DNA of 40,218 nucleotides from Patescibacteria group bacterium UBA6033 (GCA_002429325.1 DIZH01000020.1:13593-53810), one strand, 5' to 3'; numbered from the stretch's first letter, positions 22,515-30,371 are shown. Made by a program: numbers and translations. Notes: a model not told the origin generated them from the sequence alone.

Positions 22515-22533
22515 TGAGAGCTTTAGACTCTCA
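22515..22533. repeat. REP-like palindrome, left copy
   Basis: TGAGAGCTTTAGACTCTCA: arms TGAGAG/CTCTCA around a 7-nt loop. It lies 22 nt before the RAYT ATG. Identical to the copy at 23222-23240. Confidence 0.8.
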
Positions 22534-22543
22534 TTAGTCGTGA

Positions 22544-22549
22544 TACACT
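22544..22549 (+). promoter_or_regulatory. -10 box for the RAYT gene
   Basis: TGA-TACACT, an extended -10, lies 6 nt before the ATG, the leaderless spacing used by host genes. GAGGAG touches the ATG directly and is too close to act as an SD. Confidence 0.4.
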
Positions 22550-22555
22550 GAGGAG

Positions 22556-23224
22556 ATGAGAAAAGAAACGCTCACGACCGGCGAGTATTACCACATTTAC
22601 AACAGAGGGGTAGACAAACGGGATATTTTTAACGACAACTGGGATCTTGAACGTTTTAAAGAGAGTATTAAACAATTTAATCAGATTGAGGGAGTAGGTA
22701 GCCTTGAATTATATCAAAAACGGGTGAGAGGTTTAGACTCTCGTTCACTGTCAATGTCAGAGCCGCTTGTTGCCATAGTTGCATTTTGTATAAATCCAAA
22801 CCACTTTCACTTTATTCTTAAGCAACTTGTCGATGGAGGGATCGCTAAATTCCTACAAAAACTTCAAGGCGGGTATACCTATTATTTTAACCATAAACAT
22901 GACCGTTCGGGGTCTTTATTTCAAGGGACATACAAATCTAAATTGATTCATAATGACGGCTATTTGAGAAAGATATTTGGGTATACGAATCAGAACTATC
23001 TAGTGCACGATATTCCAAGCAATAAACTCCCTTTCATTTTTGCAAGTGACAAGGAATATGAGAGTGGGGTCTTTAATTTTGTATCTAAAAACGAAGGTCA
23101 AGAAATGGTTGAACTATTTGAAGGAAAAGAGAATTTACAACGACATTGCAAAGAGATCATCTCTATTATCCGAGAAGAGCGCGGTAAACCATCCTTATCT
23201 GAAGCTGATGAATTACCTTTGTGA
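22556..23224 (+). CDS. REP-associated tyrosine transposase (RAYT, Y1_Tnp family)
   Basis: 222 residues. EYYHIYNRGVDKRDIF is the standard start. NPNHFHFIL holds the HUH metal motif (H83, H85). YTYYFNHKHDRSGSLFQGTYKSKLI contains the candidate catalytic tyrosine (Y107-Y110) and the conserved RSGSLFQGRYKS-type box. RAYTs nick single-stranded REP palindromes and spread them. It appears intact. It is visibly richer in A/T than its neighbours and lies opposite to them, suggesting transfer. Codons 57-63 (RVRGLDS) come from an internal copy of the flanking palindrome, and its TGA stop lies in the right copy. Confidence 0.9.
   Translation: MRKETLTTGEYYHIYNRGVDKRDIFNDNWDLERFKESIKQFNQIEGVGSLELYQKRVRGLDSRSLSMSEPLVAIVAFCINPNHFHFILKQLVDGGIAKFLQKLQGGYTYYFNHKHDRSGSLFQGTYKSKLIHNDGYLRKIFGYTNQNYLVHDIPSNKLPFIFASDKEYESGVFNFVSKNEGQEMVELFEGKENLQRHCKEIISIIREERGKPSLSEADELPL
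22725..22743. repeat. REP-like palindrome inside the RAYT coding region
   Basis: TGAGAGGTTTAGACTCTCG differs from the two flanking copies at two positions. It is in frame and encodes part of KRVRGLDSRS, between the N-terminal helix and the HUH motif. Confidence 0.75.
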
Positions 23225-23240
23225 GAGCTTTAGACTCTCA
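23222..23240. repeat. REP-like palindrome, right copy
   Basis: TGAGAGCTTTAGACTCTCA, identical to 22515-22533. Its first three bases are the RAYT stop codon. With G23221 and C23241 the stem extends to 7 bp. Confidence 0.8.
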
Positions 23241-23276
23241 CTTACCGTGCTTACCAACTAGTGACTACTATAAAAG

Positions 23277-23310
23277 AAAGGCCGCCCGAAGGGGTCTTCC
23301 TTGGGCGGCC
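23277..23310 (-). terminator. Terminator of the 23784 gene
   Basis: GGCCGCCC (23280-23287) pairs with GGGCGGCC (23303-23310), with AAGG/CCTT stacked inside. The minus strand continues TTTCTTTTATAG. It lies 12 nt after the stop codon and is duplicated at 22473. Confidence 0.85.
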
Positions 23311-23322
23311 ATGCCGCTACTG

Positions 23323-23784
23323 CTAGTAGATGGAGTCGTCAGGGTCGGCGGCGGGGGGACTGAATACCCGAAAACTTCCTTTGCTCGAAACTGCTGCGGG
23401 TCTCGGCACCCGCTGTTGCCCGTGATCGAACAATTTTGCGAAGTCCGGGGACTTCATGTCCCAGAGGTCGAACGGCTGGTCACCGAGAGGATTGTTGTAG
23501 TCCGGCATGAAGCGCATGGACCGCTGTGCATCGATTTCGGAGTCGTGGACTTCGTAATCGTGGTCGTCGCCAGTGCGAACACCAGCGATGATGTAATGGC
23601 CCAGCTCGTGTGCTTTCGGTGTCAGGATGCGCAGACTCTTCTCCTCGCCCATCCTGCCACGCTGAACGGTGGTGATGTCGTATCCGGTGGCGGCACTCCC
23701 CTGCAAGAAGGAGAGAAGTTCCTCGCGGTAGTGCTCATCGCGTCCGACGAAGACGTCGAGACAATAGGAAGGTTGTTGATTCAT
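23323..23784 (-). CDS. Putative small zinc metallopeptidase, 153 aa, SD-led cassette gene
   Basis: The ATG at 23784 is chosen over a GTG one codon upstream because AGGAG then has 6-nt spacing. KAHELGHYIIAG supplies HExxH (H59, E60, H63), and the acidic SEIDAQRSMRF twenty residues later (E83) could be the third ligand, as in ImmA/IrrE-like or other gluzincin-type folds. No signal peptide. The C-terminal ~40 residues are Pro/Ser-rich. The exact family was not recognised. Own promoter (23838-23866) and terminator (23277-23310). Confidence 0.6.
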   Translation of the reverse strand: MNQQPSYCLDVFVGRDEHYREELLSFLQGSAATGYDITTVQRGRMGEEKSLRILTPKAHELGHYIIAGVRTGDDHDYEVHDSEIDAQRSMRFMPDYNNPLGDQPFDLWDMKSPDFAKLFDHGQQRVPRPAAVSSKGSFRVFSPPAADPDDSIY

Positions 23785-23837
23785 CACTATCTCCTGGGTT
23801 GATGCCGCTTCGCGACGTTACTCTTGTTTCCAAAGTG

Positions 23838-23866
23838 ACAGTACTATTGAAAGTCGTTTTTGTCTA
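23838..23866 (-). promoter_or_regulatory. Possible promoter of the 23784 gene
   Basis: TAGACA (23866-23861), a 17-nt spacer and TACTGT (23843-23838), right after the mltG stop. The leader would be ~46 nt and includes AGGAG. Confidence 0.45.
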
Positions 23867-23867
23867 T

Positions 23868-24824
23868 TTATTTCAAATATTTTCTGAGATTCGCCTGATG
23901 GCCAACATACGTCGCTGCATAGTGCATAAGGCCGTCGTTGCCCGTGAGGTAATAGAGATACTTTGTTGTAGTCGGGTTCACCGCTGCTTCGAGCGACTCA
24001 ATGCCCGGATTGTCGATAGGCCCGGGCGGCAATCCTACGTGAGTGTAAGTATTGTAGGGCGATTTGACTTTGAGATCGGAGGGCGAAGGTGAATAGGTCT
24101 CCCGGTTATATATATAGCCGAATACCGCGTCAACCTGCAGCGGCATGCCGAGCTTGATGCGATTCCATAAAATACCGGCGACGATATGTTTGTCGGCGAG
24201 AGTACGCGCTTCTTTCTCGACGAGTGATGCCATGGTCACAATATCAGGCAGAGAATGCCCTGATGCAGAGACGCTGCTCGTAAGCGGTACAATCTTTTTC
24301 TCAAAATTGGCTCGCATAGTTGCCACGATTGTTTGCGCATCAACTCCCGGTTGAAAGAAATAGGTATCAGGGAACAGGTATCCTTCTAGTCCCTGCGCTG
24401 CTGACATAAAATCGCTGGTTGATACTCCTGGTATCGCATCAGCTACTTGCGCTCCTGCTTCACGGAGCGTCACTCCCTCAACGAACGTGATGCGTGCGGC
24501 TGGAATGCCATATCCACCAGCAATGAGCCGGTATGCGACGGAAAATAGATTCTGAGCCGTATCGAATTTATAAACGCCGGTCTGTACATTGTCACTCTTC
24601 CCCGTAATACGTAGGAGAGCTCGTAATAGCGTCGGATGAGCGATGACATGTGCATCTGCCAATTCATTCGCTATTTCAGGAGTGGAGCTGCCGTACGCAA
24701 TACGCACCAATGTGCCTGGGGAGAAATTTCTCGGTGGTGCGACAGTACTCTCATAGCCGACAACGATAACGAGCGCAAGCACAAACGCTACCACCCAAGG
24801 AAGATTCCGCTTAAGGAGCTCCAT
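23868..24824 (-). CDS. mltG: Endolytic murein transglycosylase MltG (YceG-like)
   Basis: 318 residues. An N-terminal transmembrane helix (~8-27) is followed by a LysM-like part. The catalytic domain has GLEGYLFPDTYFF, IVTMASLVEKEA (catalytic Glu) and SPYNTYTHVGLPPGPIDNPG, the family signature. It cleaves nascent glycan strands at the membrane and so sets peptidoglycan chain length, which implies that this organism builds a cell wall. It starts 1 nt after the stop of the upstream membrane gene. Confidence 0.95.
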   Translation of the reverse strand: MELLKRNLPWVVAFVLALVIVVGYESTVAPPRNFSPGTLVRIAYGSSTPEIANELADAHVIAHPTLLRALLRITGKSDNVQTGVYKFDTAQNLFSVAYRLIAGGYGIPAARITFVEGVTLREAGAQVADAIPGVSTSDFMSAAQGLEGYLFPDTYFFQPGVDAQTIVATMRANFEKKIVPLTSSVSASGHSLPDIVTMASLVEKEARTLADKHIVAGILWNRIKLGMPLQVDAVFGYIYNRETYSPSPSDLKVKSPYNTYTHVGLPPGPIDNPGIESLEAAVNPTTTKYLYYLTGNDGLMHYAATYVGHQANLRKYLK

Positions 24825-24825
24825 A

Positions 24826-26217
24826 CTAGGTCGGGAGATTTGGTGGGGCTTCGCCGGTAGCAGACTGGATGCGCTGGAGGCTCGGGGTTTCGACCGCGAG
24901 CGATGGGATGTGATAAATCGTCGCGAGTTCCTCAGTACTCATCACCATCACGTCTTTCATCTTCTTACCGCCCTCGAAGAACGGGTCGTAGAAGAATTGG
25001 CGACGACGATAGGCCTCGACAAGCTCCTTACGGAAATGTTCCTTCCGCCTCTCAGCACCTATTTCCCATGGGTAGTCGTCAAATGTCTTCATCCATGCGG
25101 TCGAGTTGATGCCGTTCCATCCTTCAGTATTGAAAGGTTTAAAAAGCGCAATCAAATGGCCAATTGTGGGAGGGTGAAAATGTTCCGGCTTCGCGATATA
25201 AATGCCACGTGCACCAACGTCGAACGCCAGCTTCGATACATTGCGCTCCATAGCTGCCATCATCTCCATCTGACCCTTGGTCGGATTCGGGAATCCTGGC
25301 CGTTCTTCGCCAGTAAAGACGTCAATGTACGAGTCGCGCGTTTTTTTGCGTATTTCCTGTACCATCTCCTCCGCTTCGTCTCTCCATGTGTACGGTTTAT
25401 TTTTCGAATTGAGCTTACTGCTCGCATTACCAGCAGGCGTCGTTCCGTATTTCTCGCCTTTATGCACGCGGATGACGAATTGGAGCCAAAGATATTCTCC
25501 TTTCCCTACTGACGCCATGAACTCGATGAGATTTGCGAGCGGGTCGATCTGCTCAGGCTCTTTCTGCACCTTGTCGAGTCCGAATTCGATATAGGTCTTG
25601 ATTGGGAGAGGGTCTTTGGCGGTGTGTATGAAATCGCAACCCCAGACACTCCACTCACCAGTCTTCGCAGAAATAACTCGTGTGTAGTCGAGCGCTTCGA
25701 CTATCTGCACGCCAGGGTACTGAGCATACATCTGAGATTCGATAGTCCGACGGAAGTCAGCACGGCTCCATATGAAGAAATGCACCTGGCCCTCGAAGGA
25801 AGCTATCTCGAGAGAGTAGAATGGGCGCGTGCCGCCCATGAAGCGCGCGTACCAAGTCGCTTCGCCTCCTGTGAAATGGATACTTGAGAGGAATGTCTCC
25901 ATCGCGAGTGGGGTCTTCACCAAGTTGCGCGGCGGTTTGATTTCGAGAAGGATGTATTTCTTAGAGGCGATGAACTCAGAGCGCTTGAGGATAATCCAAA
26001 TCTTCCAGGCACCGCTTATGAGCAAGAGTGGCAGCCACACGGGTGCGAGGAACAGAGCGAGGGAGAGTGCGAAAGAAACCACACTCGGCATAAAGAGATA
26101 CGTCATGACAAGGAGCACAAGGCCAAGAATGAAGAGTGGCCACTGCTCAAAACGAAGGCCGACTTTCTCTGTTATTTTCCCCTGCAACTCTTCAAGCTCG
26201 TGAAGGAACGGAATCAT
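24826..26217 (-). CDS. Conserved CPR-type membrane protein, 463 aa, function unknown
   Basis: The start at 26217 (MIPFLHELEELQGKITEKVG) fits a TATACT box 9 nt upstream; the frame is open to 26265 over the hairpin. Two adjacent hydrophobic segments (~28-48 and ~51-75) anchor a large cytoplasmic part. It contains TFLSSIHFTGGEATWYARFMGGTRPFYSLEI, then FFIWSRADFRRTIESQMYAQYPGVQI. This layout resembles the N-terminal part of large type IV secretion or conjugation-associated ATPases, but no Walker motif is present. It is translationally linked to mltG. Confidence 0.7.
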   Translation of the reverse strand: MIPFLHELEELQGKITEKVGLRFEQWPLFILGLVLLVMTYLFMPSVVSFALSLALFLAPVWLPLLLISGAWKIWIILKRSEFIASKKYILLEIKPPRNLVKTPLAMETFLSSIHFTGGEATWYARFMGGTRPFYSLEIASFEGQVHFFIWSRADFRRTIESQMYAQYPGVQIVEALDYTRVISAKTGEWSVWGCDFIHTAKDPLPIKTYIEFGLDKVQKEPEQIDPLANLIEFMASVGKGEYLWLQFVIRVHKGEKYGTTPAGNASSKLNSKNKPYTWRDEAEEMVQEIRKKTRDSYIDVFTGEERPGFPNPTKGQMEMMAAMERNVSKLAFDVGARGIYIAKPEHFHPPTIGHLIALFKPFNTEGWNGINSTAWMKTFDDYPWEIGAERRKEHFRKELVEAYRRRQFFYDPFFEGGKKMKDVMVMSTEELATIYHIPSLAVETPSLQRIQSATGEAPPNLPT

Positions 26218-26226
26218 ATATGCAGA

Positions 26227-26235
26227 AGTATAGCA
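26227..26235 (-). promoter_or_regulatory. Extended -10 promoter of the 26217 gene
   Basis: TGC-TATACT, 9 nt before the ATG, sits immediately after the U-tail of the 26238-26273 terminator. Predicted leader 1-3 nt. Confidence 0.5.
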
Positions 26236-26237
26236 AT

Positions 26238-26273
26238 AAAAGCGAGCGGCGCCGTTAGGCGCCACTCGCTTTT
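26238..26273 (-). terminator. Bidirectional terminator between the sigma4/HARE gene and the 26217 gene
   Basis: AAAAGCGAG...GGCGCC (26238-26253) pairs with GGCGCC...CTCGCTTTT (26258-26273) with one internal mismatch and a GTTA loop. A-runs and T-runs on both sides allow termination on either strand. Confidence 0.85.
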
Positions 26274-26288
26274 CTGTGCATTAAGTCC

Positions 26289-27371
26289 TTACACCGCAGA
26301 ATACCGACCGTCTTTCATTCGCTTGAAATAGCGTGAATCATTGAGATTTACCAAGATGGTGTTGTCTTTCACAAAGCGAGCTTCTTTCACTTGCTTGATT
26401 ATTTCCTCTTTTTTCATAGGACCTTTCTCTTCAAGCGTCTCCCGGATGACATCGCGCACGACACCTGGCTTGTATCCCCACTCGGTGAGTGCGTACAGTC
26501 CGCGACCTACGAGAACGAAGCGAGGATCTTTGATAAGTTCGTTATGCGTCGTTGCGATGTGCGCCTTTTTGCTGAAGAGCGTGCCGATTGCCTTTGCAAC
26601 ATCAGAGAAGTGCATCGGTTCGCCATGGCGTTTGATAGCGAGGTAGGCATAATCACGAATACCTTTAATGCGAATAGCAGGCGCTGTGGTGCGGCCCCAT
26701 TCAGAAAGAGGGTTGCTGCCGATACGCTTGCTGATTGAAAGCCATCGCTTCAACACTTCTTCATCTTTATAGGCGTCATTCACGCCCTTGAGCTCATCAA
26801 GGAATCGGTCGAGTACTTCCGCTTCAGATACAACTTCATTATCAGGAAGCGAACTATAGAGCCGAGAGAGAGCATCGTGAATGCTCTTTGCCGTTGCGGT
26901 GTCCACATGCCAACGGGAAAGGAAATCATTCGTCTCGCGTTCGCGGAAGAAGACGGCATTGAGCACAAGCAGGAAACGGAAGCGATTTCGACTCTTTTCA
27001 TCTTTTCCAAGTGCGGAAAGAAGTTCCTCTTCAGGAACAATGACGCCAATAGACTGTATATAGCTCGCTATCTCATCAAAAGCTGACCCTGCTTCCTTGA
27101 ATGCCTTGCTTGCGCGTACGGCATCAAGACCTGCCGCCTCAATCTGGCGCACGCGCTCGCGCGTAATGCTTGAGCGATCACCGATAGCTTCGAGTGTCTC
27201 GCGGGTAGCGGTCGTACCGAGGCCGAAGCGGCGGATGAGCACCTCACGTGCGCGCTCAGGAGAGGCAGCGAGCAATCGCTTCACCAAAACAGTACTATCA
27301 AAGGAAAAAGAGGCCGTAGCTGCCTTCTTTTCTGCGGTGCGCTTCTTAGGCGCTTTTACAGTCTTACCCAT
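26289..27371 (-). CDS. Sigma-70 region 4-like HTH protein with C-terminal HARE-HTH domain
   Basis: 360 residues. A basic Lys/Ala-rich N-terminus (~1-20) precedes REVLIRRFGLG...ETLEAIGDRSSITRERVRQIEAAGL, the sigma region 4.2 -35-recognition helix-turn-helix. Region 2 is absent, so it is not a full sigma factor. Residues ~225-300 (YAYLAIKRHGEPMHFSDVAKAIG) resemble a HARE-HTH/RNAP delta domain, followed by a last winged helix ending KRMKDGRYSAV. A role as an accessory RNA polymerase subunit or DNA-bound regulator is inferred. It has the cleanest promoter of the leaderless class. Confidence 0.8.
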   Translation of the reverse strand: MGKTVKAPKKRTAEKKAATASFSFDSTVLVKRLLAASPERAREVLIRRFGLGTTATRETLEAIGDRSSITRERVRQIEAAGLDAVRASKAFKEAGSAFDEIASYIQSIGVIVPEEELLSALGKDEKSRNRFRFLLVLNAVFFRERETNDFLSRWHVDTATAKSIHDALSRLYSSLPDNEVVSEAEVLDRFLDELKGVNDAYKDEEVLKRWLSISKRIGSNPLSEWGRTTAPAIRIKGIRDYAYLAIKRHGEPMHFSDVAKAIGTLFSKKAHIATTHNELIKDPRFVLVGRGLYALTEWGYKPGVVRDVIRETLEEKGPMKKEEIIKQVKEARFVKDNTILVNLNDSRYFKRMKDGRYSAV

Positions 27372-27380
27372 GTGGTCTAA

Positions 27381-27409
27381 TTTATAGCAAACGGCTTATA
27401 AAGAGTCAA
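27381..27409 (-). promoter_or_regulatory. Promoter of the sigma4/HARE gene
   Basis: TTGACT (27409-27404), exactly 17 nt, and TATAAA (27386-27381), nine nt before the ATG. Predicted leader 2-3 nt. A second box, TGG-TATAAT, lies at 27423-27418. Confidence 0.75.
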
Positions 27410-27425
27410 TAGCACGCATTATACC

Positions 27426-27507
27426 ACCCCGTTAGAGCCTCGGCTAGGTCGACAATTACGCACTTCGAATGTCATATTTGCTTCGAAACAGGGGTCTCTA
27501 ACGGGGT
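27426..27507. repeat. CCCGTTAGA-type foldback element at the leuS 3' end
   Basis: ACCCCGTTAGAG (27426-27437) and CTCTAACGGGGT (27496-27507) pair perfectly around 58 nt that contain two TTCGAA sites. The leuS stop TAG and the preceding Pro-Arg codons lie inside the right arm. A TATAAT box follows directly on the other side. Confidence 0.8.
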
Positions 27508-30341
27508 ACCACAAGATTTAGAATTTTTCCGGCCTTATAAACGACGCGAGAAGGCTCTTTCCCGCCGAGCGCAGTGGCAACCGCAGGTATTTCTCTGGCT
27601 GAAATGACTGCTTCTGCCTCTGGAGTATCGAGCGAAAGTGCCACGGTGCCACGGCGTTTTCCGTTCACCTGAATGACCACTTCTTGGAGTATTGAGGTGG
27701 CAAGAATGCCTTCTGGCCACGCCTCAGCATGCACACTTCCCTCCTTCCCCAACTGCTCCCATAGATATTCGGCCAGATGCGGTGCAAATGGCGCAAGCAT
27801 AACGAGAAGTTCAGACAGAACGCTCACAGGAACTGCTGGAAGCGCTTCGAGTTCATTCATCAGCGTCATAAGCGCTGCAACGCCAGTATTCAATTTAAAG
27901 CGATCGCCATCCTCAGCTATTTTTATGCTCGCTCGCGTCACTGCCTGCTGAGTATTCTCTTCCACCTCACTTGGCGGTTGGACCGCCAAGTGATTTCGCT
28001 CGACCAAGCGCGCGATGCGCTCCAAGAATTTACGCATCGAAGCGACACCGTCGAGATTCCATGGATAATTGCCCGGCTCGTTATAGGGGCCAATGAATGC
28101 GAGATAGAGCCGTACCGCATCCGCGCCGTACTTCTGTACAAATTCATCCGGATTCACGACATTGCCCTTCGACTTACTCATCTTATGCCCGTCAGGACCC
28201 ATGATAAGTCCGCGATTGAATCGCTCCATGAACGGCTCATCGACCGGGACAAGAGCGAGATCGTAGAGGGCTTTCATGAAGAACCGTGCATAGAGCAAGT
28301 GCATTGTCGTGTGTTCGCTGCCGCCGGAGTACCGATTGACCGGCATCCATTTCTTCATCAGCGAGGCATCCGAAAAGTCGTGCGCGTCTTTCGGGTCGAG
28401 ATAGCGCAGGAAATACCATGAGGAATCCGCGAATGTATCGAGCGTGTCGTACTCTGGAGTCCACCCCTCGCCAAATATTTTCGTAACGCGCTCTTTCAGC
28501 TCGAGAGAGGACGCGAGCGGTGCCTTCCCTGTCGGAGTAAAGTCTGCGTCGGTCGGCAGAAGCCATGGCAAATGTTCGGCGCCAATTGCATGCGGTTTCC
28601 CTTCGGGGTCATACACAATGGGGATGGGACATCCCCAGTACCGCTGGCGGCTAATGAGCCAGTCACGAATACGGTACATCGTCGCCTTCTCACCGCCCAC
28701 CGCGGCCACGATGTCCCGTTTTGCTTCTTCACTGTCTCTGCCATCGAATTCACCGGAATTTGCGAGAAGCCCGCTTCCCGTATAAACACCGCTTTCGAAT
28801 AATGCGACGGCTGCTTGGTGCGATAGAGGTGTCAGAAACTTTTTAAGCTCATCCAATGTCAGCCATTTCAGTTCATGTTTCGCCGTCTCTTCCTCAGCGA
28901 TATCAGCACGATCACCGTCATCAAGTTCCACGTAGAATGTCGGGGCATGACCGAAGCGGTTCACGTTTTTCGGTACATGAAAATATTTCCCGTGGATAGA
29001 ACCGAGCGATTTAACTATGCGTGCATGGATGTATCCAGTTTCTTCTGTAATTTCTTTTAGGACAGTCTCTTCCGGAGACATTTCTTCGTCGATAGCCCCG
29101 GTGAGGAGGGTGCCCCAGTCAGGAGCGTTTTTCCATCCGAGCGCTAGATACTTTTCTTCAGCCCAATGCTTGAGAAGAACTATCACACCCCGATGATCCA
29201 CATACGGCTCATCTGTCTTGAAAGCGGATGAATCGACGGTCTGTATGAGAGAAGGTTCGACAACTCGACGAATTGGCAGGCTCATTTTTTGGGCGAATTC
29301 GAAATCACGTTCATCGTGCGCAGGGACTGCCATAACGGCGCCTGTGCCATACGAATTGAGCACATAGTCAGCAACGTAGACGGGAATCTCTTCTTTTGTC
29401 GCAGGATTGAGTGCAGAAATGCCTTCGAGCTTCACTCCTGTCTTCTCTTTGTTCTCGCTACGTTCTCGCTCGGTCTTCTGCGTCGTCGTCTTTACGTATG
29501 CTTCAATCTCTTTTCTATTCGATACAGTATCGAGGAGAGCCGCGACAAGGAAGTGTTCTGGAGCAAGGACGACATACGTCACGCCGAAAACAGTATCAGG
29601 CCGTGTGGTGAATACTTTTATCTTCTCGTCGCGTCCCTCTATCGGGAATTCAAGATAGGCACCTTCTGATTTTCCTATCCATGCGCGCTGAGCTTCTTTT
29701 ATCTCTTCGCGCCATGGGAGCGGATCGAGACCAGAGAGAAGCCGCTCAGCATAGTCGGTAATCTTGAGGAACCATTGTGTAAGACGTTTCTCTTCAACTT
29801 CGGTTCCGCAGCGCTCGCAGCGGCCGTCGAGGACCTGCTCATTTGCGAGCACGGTCTGATCCTTGGGGCACCACTTCACTGCTGCTTCGCGGTGTTCAGC
29901 TAGATTATGTTCGAACAATTTCGCGAAAAGCCATTGTGTCCACTGGTAGTAGCTCGGGTCGCAGGTCACCACTTCTTTTTCCCAATCGAACGATGGTCCC
30001 ATGCTGCGCAGCTGCGTGCGCATGCGCTCGATGTTCTTATACGTCCATTCCTTGGGATCGACACCATTCTTGATAGCGGCATTCTCAGCGGGAAGACCGA
30101 AGGCGTCGAATCCTATCGGGAAAAGCACATTCTTGCCGCGCGCTCGGAGTATGCGCGCGTACATGTCCGTCACGGCAAAGGCATACCAATGGCCGATATG
30201 GAGATCGCCGGAGGGATATGGGAATTCGACAAGGAGATAGTACGGGTCCTTCGACGCATCCGTCAGATCGGTCTGATAGAGATTGAGCTCTGCCCACTTC
30301 TCTTGAGCTTTTCGCTCTATCTCGCGATGGTCATAGGACAT
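27498..30341 (-). CDS. leuS: Leucyl-tRNA synthetase with a NUDIX-like insertion in the editing domain
   Basis: 947 residues, about 100 longer than usual. HIGH is at 48-51 (PSGDLHIGHWYAF) and KMSKS in GHKMSKSKGN. The CP1 editing domain has TTRPDTVFGVTY and GTGAVMAVPAHDERDFEFA. After SLPIRRVVEP, residues ~383-515 replace the short usual link with a NUDIX-like domain: GAIDEEMSPEE followed by KEITEETGY at 415-437. The first conserved Glu of the NUDIX box is Met, while the EE pair is kept. The protein then resumes with GSGLLANSGEFDG and DWLISRQRYWG. Zinc ligands C158, C175 and C178 remain. The stop codon lies inside a foldback element. Confidence 0.96.
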   Translation of the reverse strand: MSYDHREIERKAQEKWAELNLYQTDLTDASKDPYYLLVEFPYPSGDLHIGHWYAFAVTDMYARILRARGKNVLFPIGFDAFGLPAENAAIKNGVDPKEWTYKNIERMRTQLRSMGPSFDWEKEVVTCDPSYYQWTQWLFAKLFEHNLAEHREAAVKWCPKDQTVLANEQVLDGRCERCGTEVEEKRLTQWFLKITDYAERLLSGLDPLPWREEIKEAQRAWIGKSEGAYLEFPIEGRDEKIKVFTTRPDTVFGVTYVVLAPEHFLVAALLDTVSNRKEIEAYVKTTTQKTERERSENKEKTGVKLEGISALNPATKEEIPVYVADYVLNSYGTGAVMAVPAHDERDFEFAQKMSLPIRRVVEPSLIQTVDSSAFKTDEPYVDHRGVIVLLKHWAEEKYLALGWKNAPDWGTLLTGAIDEEMSPEETVLKEITEETGYIHARIVKSLGSIHGKYFHVPKNVNRFGHAPTFYVELDDGDRADIAEEETAKHELKWLTLDELKKFLTPLSHQAAVALFESGVYTGSGLLANSGEFDGRDSEEAKRDIVAAVGGEKATMYRIRDWLISRQRYWGCPIPIVYDPEGKPHAIGAEHLPWLLPTDADFTPTGKAPLASSLELKERVTKIFGEGWTPEYDTLDTFADSSWYFLRYLDPKDAHDFSDASLMKKWMPVNRYSGGSEHTTMHLLYARFFMKALYDLALVPVDEPFMERFNRGLIMGPDGHKMSKSKGNVVNPDEFVQKYGADAVRLYLAFIGPYNEPGNYPWNLDGVASMRKFLERIARLVERNHLAVQPPSEVEENTQQAVTRASIKIAEDGDRFKLNTGVAALMTLMNELEALPAVPVSVLSELLVMLAPFAPHLAEYLWEQLGKEGSVHAEAWPEGILATSILQEVVIQVNGKRRGTVALSLDTPEAEAVISAREIPAVATALGGKEPSRVVYKAGKILNLVVPR
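27968..27992. repeat. Perfect palindrome within the leuS coding region
   Basis: CACTTGGCGGT and ACCGCCAAGTG pair around a TGG loop. It is in frame and encodes HLAVQPPS near the start of the anticodon-binding domain. Its shape and core match 16569-16593, with compensating base changes. Confidence 0.7.
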
Positions 30342-30371
30342 AGCTCAGGGAATACGAGAGGATTCGAATCG

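Noticed and set aside
22556..23224. IS200/IS605 TnpA with TnpB partner
   Set aside because: Length, the HYNRGVDKRDIF-type start and flanking palindromes fit the RAYT group, and no tnpB or omega RNA-like region lies nearby.
30361..30370. tRNA T-loop-like sequence GATTCGAATC
   Set aside because: It is only a 10-bp palindrome between leuS and the DUF5671-like gene; no acceptor, D or anticodon arms can be drawn around it.
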